From the NCBI RefSeq assembly GCF_039566955.1, contig NZ_CP154796.1, forward strand, positions 5,580,001 to 5,644,000: a stretch of DNA of 64,000 bases, written 5' to 3'. Under the pieces are notes generated by a model. The model was given only the letters and a program-made list of their open reading frames with translations. It was not told the origin of the DNA and did no database searches. The translations under genes were made by a program, and so were the position numbers. Numbering within the stretch: the stretch's first letter is position 1; each line of letters starts with the position of its first letter. This document shows positions 43,017 to 52,180 of the stretch, piece by piece. Source of the DNA: Micromonospora sp. DSM 45708. Its GTDB lineage: Bacteria; Actinomycetota; Actinomycetes; Mycobacteriales; Micromonosporaceae.

Positions 43017-44600
43017 GTGACTACCGAGACCGGGATCAACATCCACACGACCGCCGGCAAGCTGGCGGACCTGGAGCGACGGCTCGACGAGGCGGTGCAC
43101 GCCGGGTCGACGCGTGCGATCGAGAAGCAGCACGCGCGGGGCAAGAAGACCGCGCGGGAACGGATCGAGCTGCTCCTCGACGAGGGTTCCTTCGTCGAGC
43201 TGGACGAGTTCGCCCGGCACCGCTCGACGAACTTCGGGCTGGAGAGGACCCGCCCGTACGGCGACGGCGTGGTGACCGGCTACGGCACCGTGGACGGCCG
43301 TCAGGTCTGCGTGTTCGCGCAGGACTTCACCGTCTTCGGCGGCTCCCTCGGCGAGGTCTTCGGCGAGAAGATCGTCAAGCTGATGGACCTGGCCATGAAG
43401 ATCGGCTGCCCGGTCGTCGGCATCAACGACTCCGGTGGCGCGCGGATCCAGGAGGGCGTCGCCTCGCTCGGCCTCTACGGCGAGATCTTCTTCCGCAACG
43501 TGCGGGCCAGCGGCGTCATCCCGCAGATCTCCCTGATCATGGGCCCGTGCGCGGGTGGCGCGGTCTACTCCCCGGCGGTCACCGACTTCACCGTGATGGT
43601 CGACCAGACCTCGCACATGTTCATCACCGGCCCCGACGTGATCAAGACGGTCACCGGCGAGGACGTCGGCATGGAGGAGCTGGGCGGCGCCCGCACCCAC
43701 AACGCCCGCAGCGGCAACGCGCACTACCTCGGCACCGACGAGTCCGACGCGATCGACTACGTGAAGGCGCTGCTGTCGTACCTGCCGTCGAACAACCTGG
43801 ACGAGCCGGTGGTGTTCGACGCCCCGGCCGAGCTGGCGATCACCGACTCCGACCGGGAACTGGACACGCTGATCCCCGACTCGGCCAACCAGCCGTACGA
43901 CATGCACCGGGTCATCGAGCACGTGCTCGACGACGGCGAGTTCCTGGAGGTGCAGCCGCTCTACGCGCAGAACATGGTGGTCGGCTTCGGCCGGGTCGAG
44001 GGTCGCCCGGTGGGCGTGGTGGCGAACCAGCCGATGCAGTTCGCCGGCACGCTGGACATCGCCGCCTCGGAGAAGGCGGCCCGCTTCGTGCGCACCTGCG
44101 ACGCGTTCAACGTGCCGGTGCTGACGTTCGTGGACGTGCCCGGCTTCCTGCCCGGCACCGGGCAGGAGTGGGACGGCATCATCCGGCGCGGCGCGAAGCT
44201 CATCTACGCGTACGCCGAGGCCACCGTCCCGAAGGTCACCGTGATCACCCGCAAGGCGTACGGCGGCGCGTACGACGTGATGGGCTCCAAGCACCTCGGC
44301 GCGGACCTCAACTTCGCCTGGCCGACCGCGCAGATCGCGGTGATGGGCGCGCAGGGCGCGGTGAACATCCTCTACCGGGCCGAGCTGGCGAACGCCGAGG
44401 ACCCGGCCGCCGTGCGGGCGGAGAAGATCGCCGAGTACGAGGACACGCTGGCCAACCCGTACATCGCCGCCGAACGCGGCTACGTCGACGGGGTGATCCC
44501 GCCGCACGAGACGCGAACCCAGATCGTGCGGGCGCTGCGGGTGCTGCGCACCAAGCGCGAGACGCTGCCGCCGAAGAAGCACGGCAACATCCCGCTGTAG
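43017..44600 (+). CDS. pccB: Acyl-CoA (propionyl/acetyl) carboxylase beta subunit
   Basis: 527 residues, carboxyltransferase subunit. Two crotonase-like halves: [49 protein letters not shown], then [32 protein letters not shown] and [17 protein letters not shown] with the C-terminal KKHGNIPL. Carboxylates acyl-CoA with CO2 delivered from BCCP. Leaderless GTG at 43017. Partners: the biotin carboxylase-BCCP gene at 59937 and epsilon gene at 51414. Specificity (acetyl, propionyl) depends on a single active-site residue I could not assign confidently. Confidence 0.93.
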   Translation: MTTETGINIHTTAGKLADLERRLDEAVHAGSTRAIEKQHARGKKTARERIELLLDEGSFVELDEFARHRSTNFGLERTRPYGDGVVTGYGTVDGRQVCVFAQDFTVFGGSLGEVFGEKIVKLMDLAMKIGCPVVGINDSGGARIQEGVASLGLYGEIFFRNVRASGVIPQISLIMGPCAGGAVYSPAVTDFTVMVDQTSHMFITGPDVIKTVTGEDVGMEELGGARTHNARSGNAHYLGTDESDAIDYVKALLSYLPSNNLDEPVVFDAPAELAITDSDRELDTLIPDSANQPYDMHRVIEHVLDDGEFLEVQPLYAQNMVVGFGRVEGRPVGVVANQPMQFAGTLDIAASEKAARFVRTCDAFNVPVLTFVDVPGFLPGTGQEWDGIIRRGAKLIYAYAEATVPKVTVITRKAYGGAYDVMGSKHLGADLNFAWPTAQIAVMGAQGAVNILYRAELANAEDPAAVRAEKIAEYEDTLANPYIAAERGYVDGVIPPHETRTQIVRALRVLRTKRETLPPKKHGNIPL

Positions 44601-44610
44601 GCGTGGATCC

Positions 44611-44648
44611 GGTGCTCCCCGCAGCGAGGTCGGTCGGCGGGGGGCACC
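44611..44648. terminator. Hairpin between convergent carboxylase and membrane gene
   Basis: GGTGCTCCCCGC (44611-44622) pairs with GCGGGGGGCACC (44637-44648), with one G-T pair, around a 14-base loop. Lies between the pccB stop and the 44653 gene stop, so may terminate both. Confidence 0.65.
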
Positions 44649-44652
44649 GCGG

Positions 44653-45522
44653 TCAGCAGCCGGGGTCGGCGGCCCGGCACATCCGCTCGGCCGCGAGGCG
44701 GGCCAGCTCCCGCAGCCGCACCTCGTCGCCGTCCGGCCCGGTCTGGAGGACGGTGACGAGATCCCCCACCCGGACCACCGCCCGGTCGCCCGTCACGGGC
44801 GCGTCACCGAGCAACGCGCCGGTGTCCAGGCGCCGCCCCTGGCTGACCGTGTGCCGCACGAGCACCGACTCGTCGCCGGCGAAGTCGTGATCGACCTCCT
44901 GCCACGAGTGGACCACCTCCGCGTCGACCGTCTTGCCGCGCCATTCCGCCGGACCGGTGTACCGCCACTTCCCGCACGGTGCGAGCAGCGCGGACAGCCC
45001 GTCGAAGAGCCGGTCGGCCCGGTCCGGCGCGATCCGGTAGAGATCCTGCATGGCCAGGACCTGGCCCTCCCGCTGATCGCGACCGCCCGTACGCTCCCGG
45101 ACCATGGTCACCGAACGCGAGTAGCGCGACTGCTCCCACGTCGTCCGCAGACCCTGTTGCTGCCGGCAGTACTCCAGCATCCGGTCCAGCCGGACCTCCT
45201 CGCCGAGACCGGCCTCGGTCCAGGGTTTCGTGAGGGCCGGCCGCAGGTCGGACGGTTGCAGCAGCGCCTCGGCGGGCACCTCGGCGGCGGCCCAGACGGA
45301 CACCGACGGGCGGGCCGCGGCCGGCGTCGGCGGGGTGGTGCCTCCGCGCGTCACGAGCGCGGCGCCGGAGGTGAGGGTCAGCACCGCCACCGCCACCGCC
45401 GCCCCCGCCGTGCGCCTGCTGCGTCGACGCGCGCGGGCCCGCAGCTCGGCGGCCTCCGCCCAGCGGACGGTACGCAGCTCGCGCTGCATCACTTCGATGA
45501 ACGTCAGGTCGTCGTCACGCAT
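44653..45522 (-). CDS. Sigma-factor-linked membrane protein (possible anti-sigma/sensor)
   Basis: 289 residues: a basic cytoplasmic N-terminus (MRDDDLTFIEVMQRELRTVRWAEAAELRARARRR), one membrane segment (TAGAAVAVAVLTLTSGAALV), and an extracytoplasmic domain of about 220 residues with paired Cys (LEYCRQQQG, LLAPCGKWR, ERMCRAADPGC). The ATG overlaps the end of the sigma gene by eight bases. This gene order and topology suggest an anti-sigma or sensor, but no zinc-binding HxxxCxxC motif is visible, so the role is inferred. Confidence 0.7.
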   Translation of the reverse strand: MRDDDLTFIEVMQRELRTVRWAEAAELRARARRRSRRTAGAAVAVAVLTLTSGAALVTRGGTTPPTPAAARPSVSVWAAAEVPAEALLQPSDLRPALTKPWTEAGLGEEVRLDRMLEYCRQQQGLRTTWEQSRYSRSVTMVRERTGGRDQREGQVLAMQDLYRIAPDRADRLFDGLSALLAPCGKWRYTGPAEWRGKTVDAEVVHSWQEVDHDFAGDESVLVRHTVSQGRRLDTGALLGDAPVTGDRAVVRVGDLVTVLQTGPDGDEVRLRELARLAAERMCRAADPGC

Positions 45523-46015
45523 CGGCGGGCTCCTCCAGATCCACGACCGCGAGCAGTTCGGCCAGGGCGGCGCGGCCCCGGGACAGCCGCGCCTTGACCG
45601 TGCCGACCGGAGCCGCGGTCTCCCGGGCCACCTCGGCGACCGGCATGCCGACCAGGTAGTAGAGCGCGAGGGCGACGCGTTGCTCCTCGGGCAGCCGGCG
45701 CAACGCGGCGACCACCTCGACCGTGTCGGTGCTCGGTGCCGGGATGTGGTCGTCGGCCCCGTGCCGGAGGTAGGCCCGGGCCCGGCTGCGCAGGCTGCGC
45801 CACCGGCTCACCGCGATCCGGCTGGCCACCACCCGCAGCCATGCCTCCGGATCGTCGTACCCGCGCACCGTCGGCCATCGCTGCCAGGCCCGGATGTACG
45901 CCTCCTGAACCGCGTCCTGGGCCTCGGCCAGGTTGCCGGTGAGCGCGTAGACGAAGCCGAGCACCCGTTGCCGGCTGCCCCGGTAGAACTCGTCGAACCC
46001 GTCGACGTCCGGCAC
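45515..46015 (-). CDS. SigE-family ECF sigma factor
   Basis: 166 residues. Region 2 (FYRGSRQRVLGFVYALTGNLAEAQDAVQEAYIRAWQRW) and region 4 (LRRLPEEQRVALALYYLVGMPVAEVARET then GTVKARLSRGR) fit the actinobacterial SigE subfamily of ECF factors. GTG at 46015 follows GGGAGG. It is the first gene of a two-gene operon with the overlapping membrane protein. Its promoter targets are not predictable here. Confidence 0.9.
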   Translation of the reverse strand: MPDVDGFDEFYRGSRQRVLGFVYALTGNLAEAQDAVQEAYIRAWQRWPTVRGYDDPEAWLRVVASRIAVSRWRSLRSRARAYLRHGADDHIPAPSTDTVEVVAALRRLPEEQRVALALYYLVGMPVAEVARETAAPVGTVKARLSRGRAALAELLAVVDLEEPADA

Positions 46016-46078
46016 CCTGTCACCTCCCCCGTGTCGGTCGCAGGGGAGACGCCTGGCGCACCGGGTGCGGTTGCCCGG

Positions 46079-47062
46079 TCAGCCGATCAATTTCGCCAGT
46101 TCGCCGGGTGGGAATTCGCCGGCCGGGATCCGTTCGCGGACCGCACGCCGGACGGCGACCTGGACCGCCGCGTTGGCCGGGGTGGGCACCCCGTGCAGGC
46201 GGCCGAGCAGCACGATCTCGCCGTTGAGGTGGTCGGCCTCGGCGGAGCCGGCGCCCCGGGCCAGGCTCTGCCAGGTGGAGCCACCGGAGCGGGCCTCGCC
46301 GTCGACCGGCCGGTGCGACACCCGGTCGCCGCGTGCGGCGGCCTCCTCCTCGCGGGTGGTGTGCGGGATGCCGGCGGCGGCCAGCGCCGCCTCGCCCTCG
46401 GCGCGGACCCGGGCCGACAGCGACTCGGGCACGTCGCGGCCGAGCAGCGCCTGGAGGCCGTTGCCGAGGTTGGCCAGGAGCTTGCCGTACTTCCAGCGCA
46501 TCACGTCGTCGCGGACCGGGGCGACGAACCCGGCGGTGGTCAGGTCGGCGGCGACCGCCCGGCCGGTGTCGTCGACGCCGGTCGGGTAGCGCCCGAGGTG
46601 CAGCATGCCCGGATGCGGGTGCCCGTTGGCGACCACCACGCCCGGCGCCAGATGGGTGGCGGGCAGCCACACGCAGACCGGGTGCACGCGGGCGAAGAGA
46701 CGTAGCGCGGCCGGCTCGTTCGCGACCCCGTTCTGGGCCAGCACGACCGGCAGCCGCTCGCCCGCCGTCCCGCCGCCCTCCACCGGCACGTCCACCCAGG
46801 CGGCCAGCGCGGCGACGGTGTCCTGCGACTTCACGGTGAGGACCAGCACGGTGTCCGCCGGCAGCGGCGGGCCTTCCGGACCGGCCACCGCCGGCAGCCG
46901 GCCGGTCACCGTGCCGCGCGGCGTCCGCAGCGTCAACCCCCGCTCGCGCAGCGCGTCCAGGTGGGCGCCGCGGGCCACCAACGTCACGTCGCGGCCGGCG
47001 TCGGCCAGGAGTACGCCGATGGTGCCGCCGACCGCGCCGGCTCCGATGATCACGTATCGCAC
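46079..47062 (-). CDS. Ketopantoate reductase-like (ApbA/PanE family) protein
   Basis: 327 residues. N-terminal NADPH motif YVIIGAGAVGGTIGVLLADAG, VVLAQNGVANEP, central K in MRWKYGKLLANLGN and C-terminal helical domain with AEADHLNGEIVLLGRLHGVPTPANAA, the usual Glu/Asn region of the family. The start GTG at 47062 gives VRYVIIGAGAVGG. Several members of the family are not true pantoate enzymes, so the substrate is uncertain. Confidence 0.85.
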   Translation of the reverse strand: MRYVIIGAGAVGGTIGVLLADAGRDVTLVARGAHLDALRERGLTLRTPRGTVTGRLPAVAGPEGPPLPADTVLVLTVKSQDTVAALAAWVDVPVEGGGTAGERLPVVLAQNGVANEPAALRLFARVHPVCVWLPATHLAPGVVVANGHPHPGMLHLGRYPTGVDDTGRAVAADLTTAGFVAPVRDDVMRWKYGKLLANLGNGLQALLGRDVPESLSARVRAEGEAALAAAGIPHTTREEEAAARGDRVSHRPVDGEARSGGSTWQSLARGAGSAEADHLNGEIVLLGRLHGVPTPANAAVQVAVRRAVRERIPAGEFPPGELAKLIG

Positions 47063-47171
47063 CGGTCCGATTCTGCCTCGTCGGGCCGGGTGCCGCCCGG
47101 GACCGCGGCGTGTCCCGGTGGACGGGCGCGGCGCAGCATGCCGGAGCGGCCGGGGTCGAAGCGCCGAAAGG

Positions 47172-47915
47172 TCAGCCGGTGAGGCCGGCGTCGGCGAGGA
47201 TCGGGCCGGCCAGCAGCAGCGCGCCGGCGACCAACGCACCGACGCTGACCAGCAGGAACACGCCCACCCAGAACAGCGGCGGGAACGGCGTGAGCCGAGC
47301 GAGCTGGTCGGCGTCCGACTCGGGCATCCGCCCCCGGCTGCGTTGGCGGCGCAGCTCGAACACCGGGCGTACGCCGCCGAACAGCAGGAACCAGACCGAG
47401 GTCCAGGCGAACGCGGCCTGGACCTGGGGCGAGGTGTACCAGGAGACGGCGAGCACCAGCCCGCCGGTGACCAGCAGTGACAGCGCGCCGAACAGGTTGC
47501 GGATCAGCACCAGCATGGCCAGCAGCAGCGCCACCGCGACCCAGAGCAGCAGCGTGATCCGGTTTCCGGCCAGCAGCCACGCGCCGGCCAGGCCGAGCAG
47601 CGAGGGGGCGACGTAGCCGGCGAGCAGCGTGAGGATCATGCCCGGTCCGGAGGGCCGGCCGGCGGAGAGCGTCAGCCCGGACGTGTCCGAGTGCAGCCGG
47701 ATGCCGTGCAGCCGCCGGCCGGTGAGCAGCGCCACCAGCGCGTGGCCGCCCTCGTGGGCGATGGTCACCGCGTTGCGGGCGATCCGCCACGGCAGCCGGG
47801 TGGCGACCACCGCGAGCGCGACCACCGCGGTGAGCACCACCAGCAGCGGGGGCGGGTCCGGCTGGGCGCTCAGCAGCGTGTCCCGGAGCGTGGTGAGACC
47901 GTCGATCAGGGGCAT
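47172..47915 (-). CDS. M50-type metalloprotease (membrane)
   Basis: 247 residues with about six membrane segments. The zinc-binding motif HEGGHALVALLTG lies near residue 51 within VTIAHEGGH, a variant HExxH. The second conserved metal ligand region (NPDG-type) is not obvious. Related M50B proteases lack soluble domains and have unknown substrates. The ATG at 47915 is preceded by TAGGCT eight bases upstream. Confidence 0.8.
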   Translation of the reverse strand: MPLIDGLTTLRDTLLSAQPDPPPLLVVLTAVVALAVVATRLPWRIARNAVTIAHEGGHALVALLTGRRLHGIRLHSDTSGLTLSAGRPSGPGMILTLLAGYVAPSLLGLAGAWLLAGNRITLLLWVAVALLLAMLVLIRNLFGALSLLVTGGLVLAVSWYTSPQVQAAFAWTSVWFLLFGGVRPVFELRRQRSRGRMPESDADQLARLTPFPPLFWVGVFLLVSVGALVAGALLLAGPILADAGLTG

Positions 47916-48205
47916 GGGCGGGGAGCCTACCGGCCGGAGTCGCGTCGATCGACCGGCCCGGCCTCGTGGAGTGTGAGACTGATCGGACGAGGCACCGGAA
48001 CGGCGGTGAGGTCGGCGAGACACTGACGGTGACCGGGCCGTTCCGCTGGGCGATGGACCCGGGCCGCGCTCCACTGACCCCGAAATCGCGCGCCACCAGG
48101 GACGACGACATTCGTCAATGAAAATTTCCTTGCTTCCTATTGCGATGCAGGGCAGTTATCTCCAAAGATGGGCGTCAATCAGTTGACGTCCTCTGGAGGC
48201 AAACC
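47916..48205. promoter_or_regulatory. Divergent M50 / GH25 upstream region
   Basis: 290 bases with no gene. A GGAGG site lies at 48195-48199 before the GH25 ATG. CGTCAA (48173-48178) and TTGACG (48183-48188) form a short stem beside that site, so it could affect translation or bind a regulator. The AT-rich stretch 48119-48140 may carry the promoter. Otherwise nothing is recognised. Confidence 0.4.
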
Positions 48206-48958
48206 ATGGCCCGTACCAGACTCTCCGTACGCCGGCTGCTCGCCGCCGGCCTGGCCGTCGCCGCCACCGCGGCCGCGGCCCTCGTGGCGACCGCCGGACC
48301 GGCCGCCGCCGCGACCACGCCCGGCATCGACGTCTCCAACTACCAGGGCACCATCAACTGGACCAGCGTCCGCAACTCGGGCATCCAGTTCGCCTTCATC
48401 AAGGCCACCGAGGGCACCAGCTACAAGGACCCGAGCTTCAACGCGAACTACGTCAACGCCTACAACGCCGGCGTGATCCGCGGGGCGTACCACTTCGCCC
48501 GGCCGAACATCTCCGCCGGCTCCACCCAGGCCGGCTACCTGGCCAGCAACGGCGGCGCCTGGTCCGCCGACAGCCGGACGCTGCCCGCCGCGCTGGACAT
48601 CGAGGCCAACCCGTACAGCGGCGGCTACTGCTACGGCCTGAGCACCACCGGCATGCGCAACTGGATCCAGGACTTCCTCAACACCTACCGCTCCCGCACC
48701 GGCCGGTACGCGGTCATCTACACCACCACGAGCTGGTGGAACCAGTGCACCGGCAGCTGGACCGGCCCGTGGGCCAACCACCCGCTGTGGCTCGCCCGCT
48801 GGGCCAGCTCCGCCGGCACGCTGCCGGCCGGCGCCCCGGTCTGGAGCTTCTGGCAGTACACCAGCACCGGCAGCGTCTCCGGCATCAGCGGCAACGTCGA
48901 CCGCAACTACTGGAACGGCGACCGCACCCGGCTGATCGCGCTGGCCAACAACACCTGA
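48206..48958 (+). CDS. Secreted GH25 lysozyme
   Basis: 250 residues. Signal peptide (RRLLAAGLAVAATAAAALVATAGPAAA), then a GH25 muramidase: GIDVSNYQGTINW (catalytic Asp region), FAFIKATEGTSYKDPSF, RGAYHFARPN, LPAALDIEANPY with the general acid Glu near residue 134, and PVWSFWQYTSTGSVSGISGNVDRN. Cleaves the glycan chain of peptidoglycan outside the cell. Good ribosome binding site, followed by a very strong terminator. Confidence 0.95.
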   Translation: MARTRLSVRRLLAAGLAVAATAAAALVATAGPAAAATTPGIDVSNYQGTINWTSVRNSGIQFAFIKATEGTSYKDPSFNANYVNAYNAGVIRGAYHFARPNISAGSTQAGYLASNGGAWSADSRTLPAALDIEANPYSGGYCYGLSTTGMRNWIQDFLNTYRSRTGRYAVIYTTTSWWNQCTGSWTGPWANHPLWLARWASSAGTLPAGAPVWSFWQYTSTGSVSGISGNVDRNYWNGDRTRLIALANNT

Positions 48959-48968
48959 CGGACGTGCA

Positions 48969-49009
48969 CGACAGCGGGACCGCCCCGAACCGGGGCGGTC
49001 CCGCTGTCG
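48969..49009. terminator. 19-bp perfect terminator after lysozyme gene
   Basis: CGACAGCGGGACCGCCCCG (48969-48987) and CGGGGCGGTCCCGCTGTCG (48991-49009) pair fully around a 3-base loop (AAC), 10 bases past the stop. It also lies 20 bases before the convergent 49030 gene end, so may serve both. Confidence 0.88.
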
Positions 49010-49029
49010 TCGTACCGTCTGATCGAAGC

Positions 49030-49245
49030 TCAGGCCCGGCGGCGCGCGGCGACCGGCACGGGCACCGCGGCGGGCCGACGGGTCCAGCGCCACGCCGCCA
49101 CCCCGGCGACGGTCAGGGTGAGCACCCCGAGGACCGCGACCGGCGCGGACAGGCCGGCGGTGATCAGGAGCAGGACGGCGTCGCCGAGCGCGACCAGCAT
49201 CCACAGTGCCAGCCGGGGGCCGGTGTCCCTACGTCGGTAACCCAT
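49030..49245 (-). CDS. Small two-segment membrane protein
   Basis: 71 residues, MGYRRRDTGPRLALWMLVALGD then two hydrophobic segments (WMLVALGDAVLLLITAGL and VAVLGVLTLTVAGVAAW) and a basic tail. The ATG at 49245 follows an AGGAGG site. No family recognised. Confidence 0.55.
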   Translation of the reverse strand: MGYRRRDTGPRLALWMLVALGDAVLLLITAGLSAPVAVLGVLTLTVAGVAAWRWTRRPAAVPVPVAARRRA

Positions 49246-49333
49246 GTCGCACCTCCTTCGTCGTCGGAGGTATTCATACCCCCGACTACGGAAAGTCATG
49301 CGAACGAGTTTCGCGACGGCGGGAATCGCCGGG

Positions 49334-51322
49334 TCAGTTCTTCCGGTCCGGCACGAAACCCTTGGTGATGACGTCGAACGCGGCCAGGTTGGCCTGCCAG
49401 TCCTTCGCCGGCACCTCCCAGCGCAGCGCGTAGCCCCGGTTGCTGGCCGTGGCCACGCCCCGGTTCCGCACATGGAAGCGGGTGCCGTTGTTGCGCGTCT
49501 CCAGCCAGTCCCAGTCGGCGCACGTGCGGTAGTAGCCCTTGCACGGCGTGATGTCGACCAGCTCGTAGTTGCTGACCCGCGAGCGCCGGTACGGCTCCTG
49601 CTCCCGCCAGTCGGCGAGCGCGTCCTTCTCCGGCCGGTCCGTCCACTGCATGAACAGCACCCGGCGGGCGCCGCCGACCTCGTAGAGCACGACCTGGTTG
49701 TTGCCGGGCCGGGCCTGCCAGCCGTTCGGGATCGGCACCTTGAAGCCGTTCGAGCCGGTGTAGTAGCGCCAGCCGGCCGGCAGCACGAACCCCGACGGGG
49801 ACGGGCTGGCCGACGGGCTCGGGCTGGTGGACGGGCTGGCCGACGCGCTCGCGCTCGGTGAGACGCTGGCGCTCGGCGCGGGCGGGACCGCCGACGCCAC
49901 CGAGGAACCGGTGGTCGGTCGGCCGCCGTCGCCCCCGTCGTCGTCGCCGTTGTTCAGCAGCGGCACGGCCACCGCCAAGCCGACCAGCAGCACCAGGACC
50001 AGCGCGCCGAGCAGCAGGTTACGCCGGTTCGGCGGCGCCTTGACGCCCGGCAGCACGGTCGCCCGGCCGGTCGACGACACCGCGCCGCCGGGCGCCGGGC
50101 TCACCGGCGCGGCACCGGCCGGAGCCGGGCTCACCGGCGTGCGCGGCGCGGGGGCGGCGGCCACCGGCTCACCGTCGAGCCGGGTCTCGTCGAGCGCCGG
50201 GTCGACGTCGTCCACCCGCGTCTCGTCAACCGGCGGATCGGCGTCGAGCCTGGTGGTCGGATCGGCGACCGGCGGGGTCACCGTCGCTGTCGCGCCGGCG
50301 TCTGAGGTGGGCGCCGGCACCTTCGCGGTCGGATCGGCGACCGCCCCGCTCGCCGCGGCGGCCACCCCGGACGCCGAGGTGGACGCGCGTTCGACCTGGT
50401 CGTCGGCCGGGCGCGGCGCGGGCACCAGTGGCGGTCGCGGCGCCCGTGGACCGTTCGGCCCCGGCCGGCGTACGCCGTCCAGCAGCGAGATGCCCTTGAC
50501 CCGCCGGCCACCGACCTTGCGCAGCATCCGCTCCGCCACCTCGGCGGTGATCCGCTCGTCCGGGTCCTTGCGCAGCAGGCCCTGGAGCACCGGCTTGAGC
50601 GGCCCGGCGTTGCGCGGCGGCGGCATCGGCTCGGTGGCGAGCGCGGCCAGCGTGGCGATCGCCGACGGGCGAGCGTACGGCGACTTGCCCTCGACGGCGG
50701 CGTAGAGCGTGGCGCCCAGCGACCACAGGTCGGCCTCCGGACCGGCGGTGCCGTCCCGGGCCCGCTCCGGCGAGATGTACGCCGGCGAGCCGAGCACCAT
50801 GCCGGTGCGGGTCACGTTCGGGTCGCCCGGGATCGTGGCCAGGCCGAAGTCGGTGAGCACCACCCGACCGTCCTCACCGAGCAACACGTTGCCCGGCTTG
50901 ACGTCGCGGTGCATGATGCCGGCCTTGTGCGCGGCCTTCAACGCGCCCAGCACGCCGAGACCGATCTCGACGGCCTTGGCCACCGTCACCGGGCCGTCCT
51001 CGGCGATCGTGTCCTGCAACGACTTCGACGCGACGTACTCCATGACGATCCACGGGTCGCCGTCGGTGCGCAGCACGTCGAAGATGCGGACCACGTTGAC
51101 GTTGTTGAGCCGGGCGATCGCGCGCGCCTCGCGCAGCGAGCGTTCCCGCATCTCACGGCGCTCGTCGGGGGTGAGACCGGGCGGCGGGACCAGCTCCTTG
51201 ATGGCGACGTCGCGGTGCAGCACCTCGTCCCGCGCCTTCCAGACGCGGCCCATGCCGCCCTGACCGAGCGGCGTGATAAGCCGGTATCGGTCAGCGACGA
51301 GTTGGGGAAGCGCGTTCGACAT
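49334..51322 (-). CDS. PknB-type Ser/Thr protein kinase with extracytoplasmic domain
   Basis: 662 residues. Kinase domain about 12-275 with Gly loop LGQGGMGRVWKA, Lys in VAIKELV, catalytic HRDVKPGNVLL near 139, DFGLAT near 158 and SPAYISPERARDG. A Pro/Ala/Asp-rich juxtamembrane linker of about 150 residues follows, then a membrane segment (LLLGALVLVLLVGLAVAVPLL, about 437-457), a Ser/Pro-rich linker and a folded extracytoplasmic domain (about 530-662, two Cys in ITPCKGYYRTCADW). It lacks PASTA repeats. The start at 51322 is seven bases after a TACCGT box. Confidence 0.92.
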   Translation of the reverse strand: MSNALPQLVADRYRLITPLGQGGMGRVWKARDEVLHRDVAIKELVPPPGLTPDERREMRERSLREARAIARLNNVNVVRIFDVLRTDGDPWIVMEYVASKSLQDTIAEDGPVTVAKAVEIGLGVLGALKAAHKAGIMHRDVKPGNVLLGEDGRVVLTDFGLATIPGDPNVTRTGMVLGSPAYISPERARDGTAGPEADLWSLGATLYAAVEGKSPYARPSAIATLAALATEPMPPPRNAGPLKPVLQGLLRKDPDERITAEVAERMLRKVGGRRVKGISLLDGVRRPGPNGPRAPRPPLVPAPRPADDQVERASTSASGVAAAASGAVADPTAKVPAPTSDAGATATVTPPVADPTTRLDADPPVDETRVDDVDPALDETRLDGEPVAAAPAPRTPVSPAPAGAAPVSPAPGGAVSSTGRATVLPGVKAPPNRRNLLLGALVLVLLVGLAVAVPLLNNGDDDGGDGGRPTTGSSVASAVPPAPSASVSPSASASASPSTSPSPSASPSPSGFVLPAGWRYYTGSNGFKVPIPNGWQARPGNNQVVLYEVGGARRVLFMQWTDRPEKDALADWREQEPYRRSRVSNYELVDITPCKGYYRTCADWDWLETRNNGTRFHVRNRGVATASNRGYALRWEVPAKDWQANLAAFDVITKGFVPDRKN

Positions 51323-51413
51323 CGCAGAAACGGTACCCGGCCGGTCCGACGCGTACACCGCCGGCACGCCACTCTACGACGAAGGTCGAGTTCTCGACGC
51401 GTACCCTTGGGTC
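51323..51413. promoter_or_regulatory. Divergent kinase / accE leaderless promoters
   Basis: The 91-base gap holds TACCGT on the - strand (51330-51335) and TACCCT on the + strand (51402-51407), seven and six bases before the ATG starts at 51322 and 51414. Both transcripts look leaderless. Confidence 0.6.
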
Positions 51414-51626
51414 ATGTCTGCCGAAGAGCCGATGTTCCGGGTCGTCCGTGGCGTGCCCACCGCCGAGGAACTGGCCGCCCTGGTCGGCGCGATCATGGTG
51501 CGCACCCGGCCGGTCACGGCCGCCGCGCCGGCCGCCGTGTCGCACTGGACGCGCAGCGCCCGCCCGGCCGGCGCCACGCCGGTCGCCGGCCCCGGCGCGT
51601 GGCGCACCTCCGGCCTTCCCCGCTGA
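51414..51626 (+). CDS. Acyl-CoA carboxylase epsilon subunit
   Basis: 70 residues. FRVVRGVPTAEELAALVGAIMVR is the epsilon signature of actinobacterial acyl-CoA carboxylases, with a variable Ala/Pro linker and a C-terminal WRTSGLPR tail. It stabilises or stimulates the alpha-beta complex. In most relatives this gene follows the beta gene directly; here the two are separated by about 6.8 kb of unrelated genes. Maf, a common neighbour of epsilon, is found further on (54667). Confidence 0.82.
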   Translation: MSAEEPMFRVVRGVPTAEELAALVGAIMVRTRPVTAAAPAAVSHWTRSARPAGATPVAGPGAWRTSGLPR

Positions 51627-51727
51627 AACCTTCCCCGCGTACGCGAGTCGTGCCGGGGCTGCCAGGATCGGCGTGGAGCCATTAACCTCACTCTGAGAGA
51701 TCGTGCGGTGACGGGCAGGGAGGTCCG

Positions 51728-52180
51728 ATGATCCCGGAGGACAATCGGCCAGCCGGCTGGCTGCGCGACTACGGCGGCATCGAGGCCGACATCCGACAGA
51801 TGAGAGAGTTCGCCGACCGGCTACAGGACGAGGTCACGCGCAACTACTCGCCCCACCTGTCCTACATCGCCGACGACATGAAGGCCCCGGTGCCCAACCC
51901 CGCCGACGCCTTCATCGAGCTGGTCCAGTTCCTCCAGGCCCACCACGAGACGCAGAAGGCAGCGGTCAGCGCCGTGTGGGACCTGGCACCCGCCACCGGC
52001 CGGCTCGCCGAGGCCGCCGGCCGGATCGCCGCCCGCTACGACGACTCCGACGCCTTCTCCTCCGCCCGGGTCGGCGACGTCGAACGGGCACTCGCCGGCC
52101 CCACCGCCGCCGTCGCGCGCCCGACTCCACCACTCGCCGACCCCACCGGCCCCGATCAGGGGCGGGTGGTCCTGCCGTGA
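51728..52180 (+). CDS. Small helical type VII secretion-like protein (WXG100-like)
   Basis: 150 residues, mostly helical (GGIEADIRQMREFADRLQDEVTR, then VQFLQAHHETQKAAVSAVWD, LAEAAGRIAARYDDSDAF). There is no strict WXG, but the two-helix shape fits the WXG100/EspC-like superfamily, and the end of the second helix has YDDSD, which matches the Yxxx[D/E] type VII export signal. Ribosome binding site before the ATG is GGGAGG. The following gene overlaps its stop by four bases. Substrate of an unlinked ESX system, inferred. Confidence 0.65.
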   Translation: MIPEDNRPAGWLRDYGGIEADIRQMREFADRLQDEVTRNYSPHLSYIADDMKAPVPNPADAFIELVQFLQAHHETQKAAVSAVWDLAPATGRLAEAAGRIAARYDDSDAFSSARVGDVERALAGPTAAVARPTPPLADPTGPDQGRVVLP

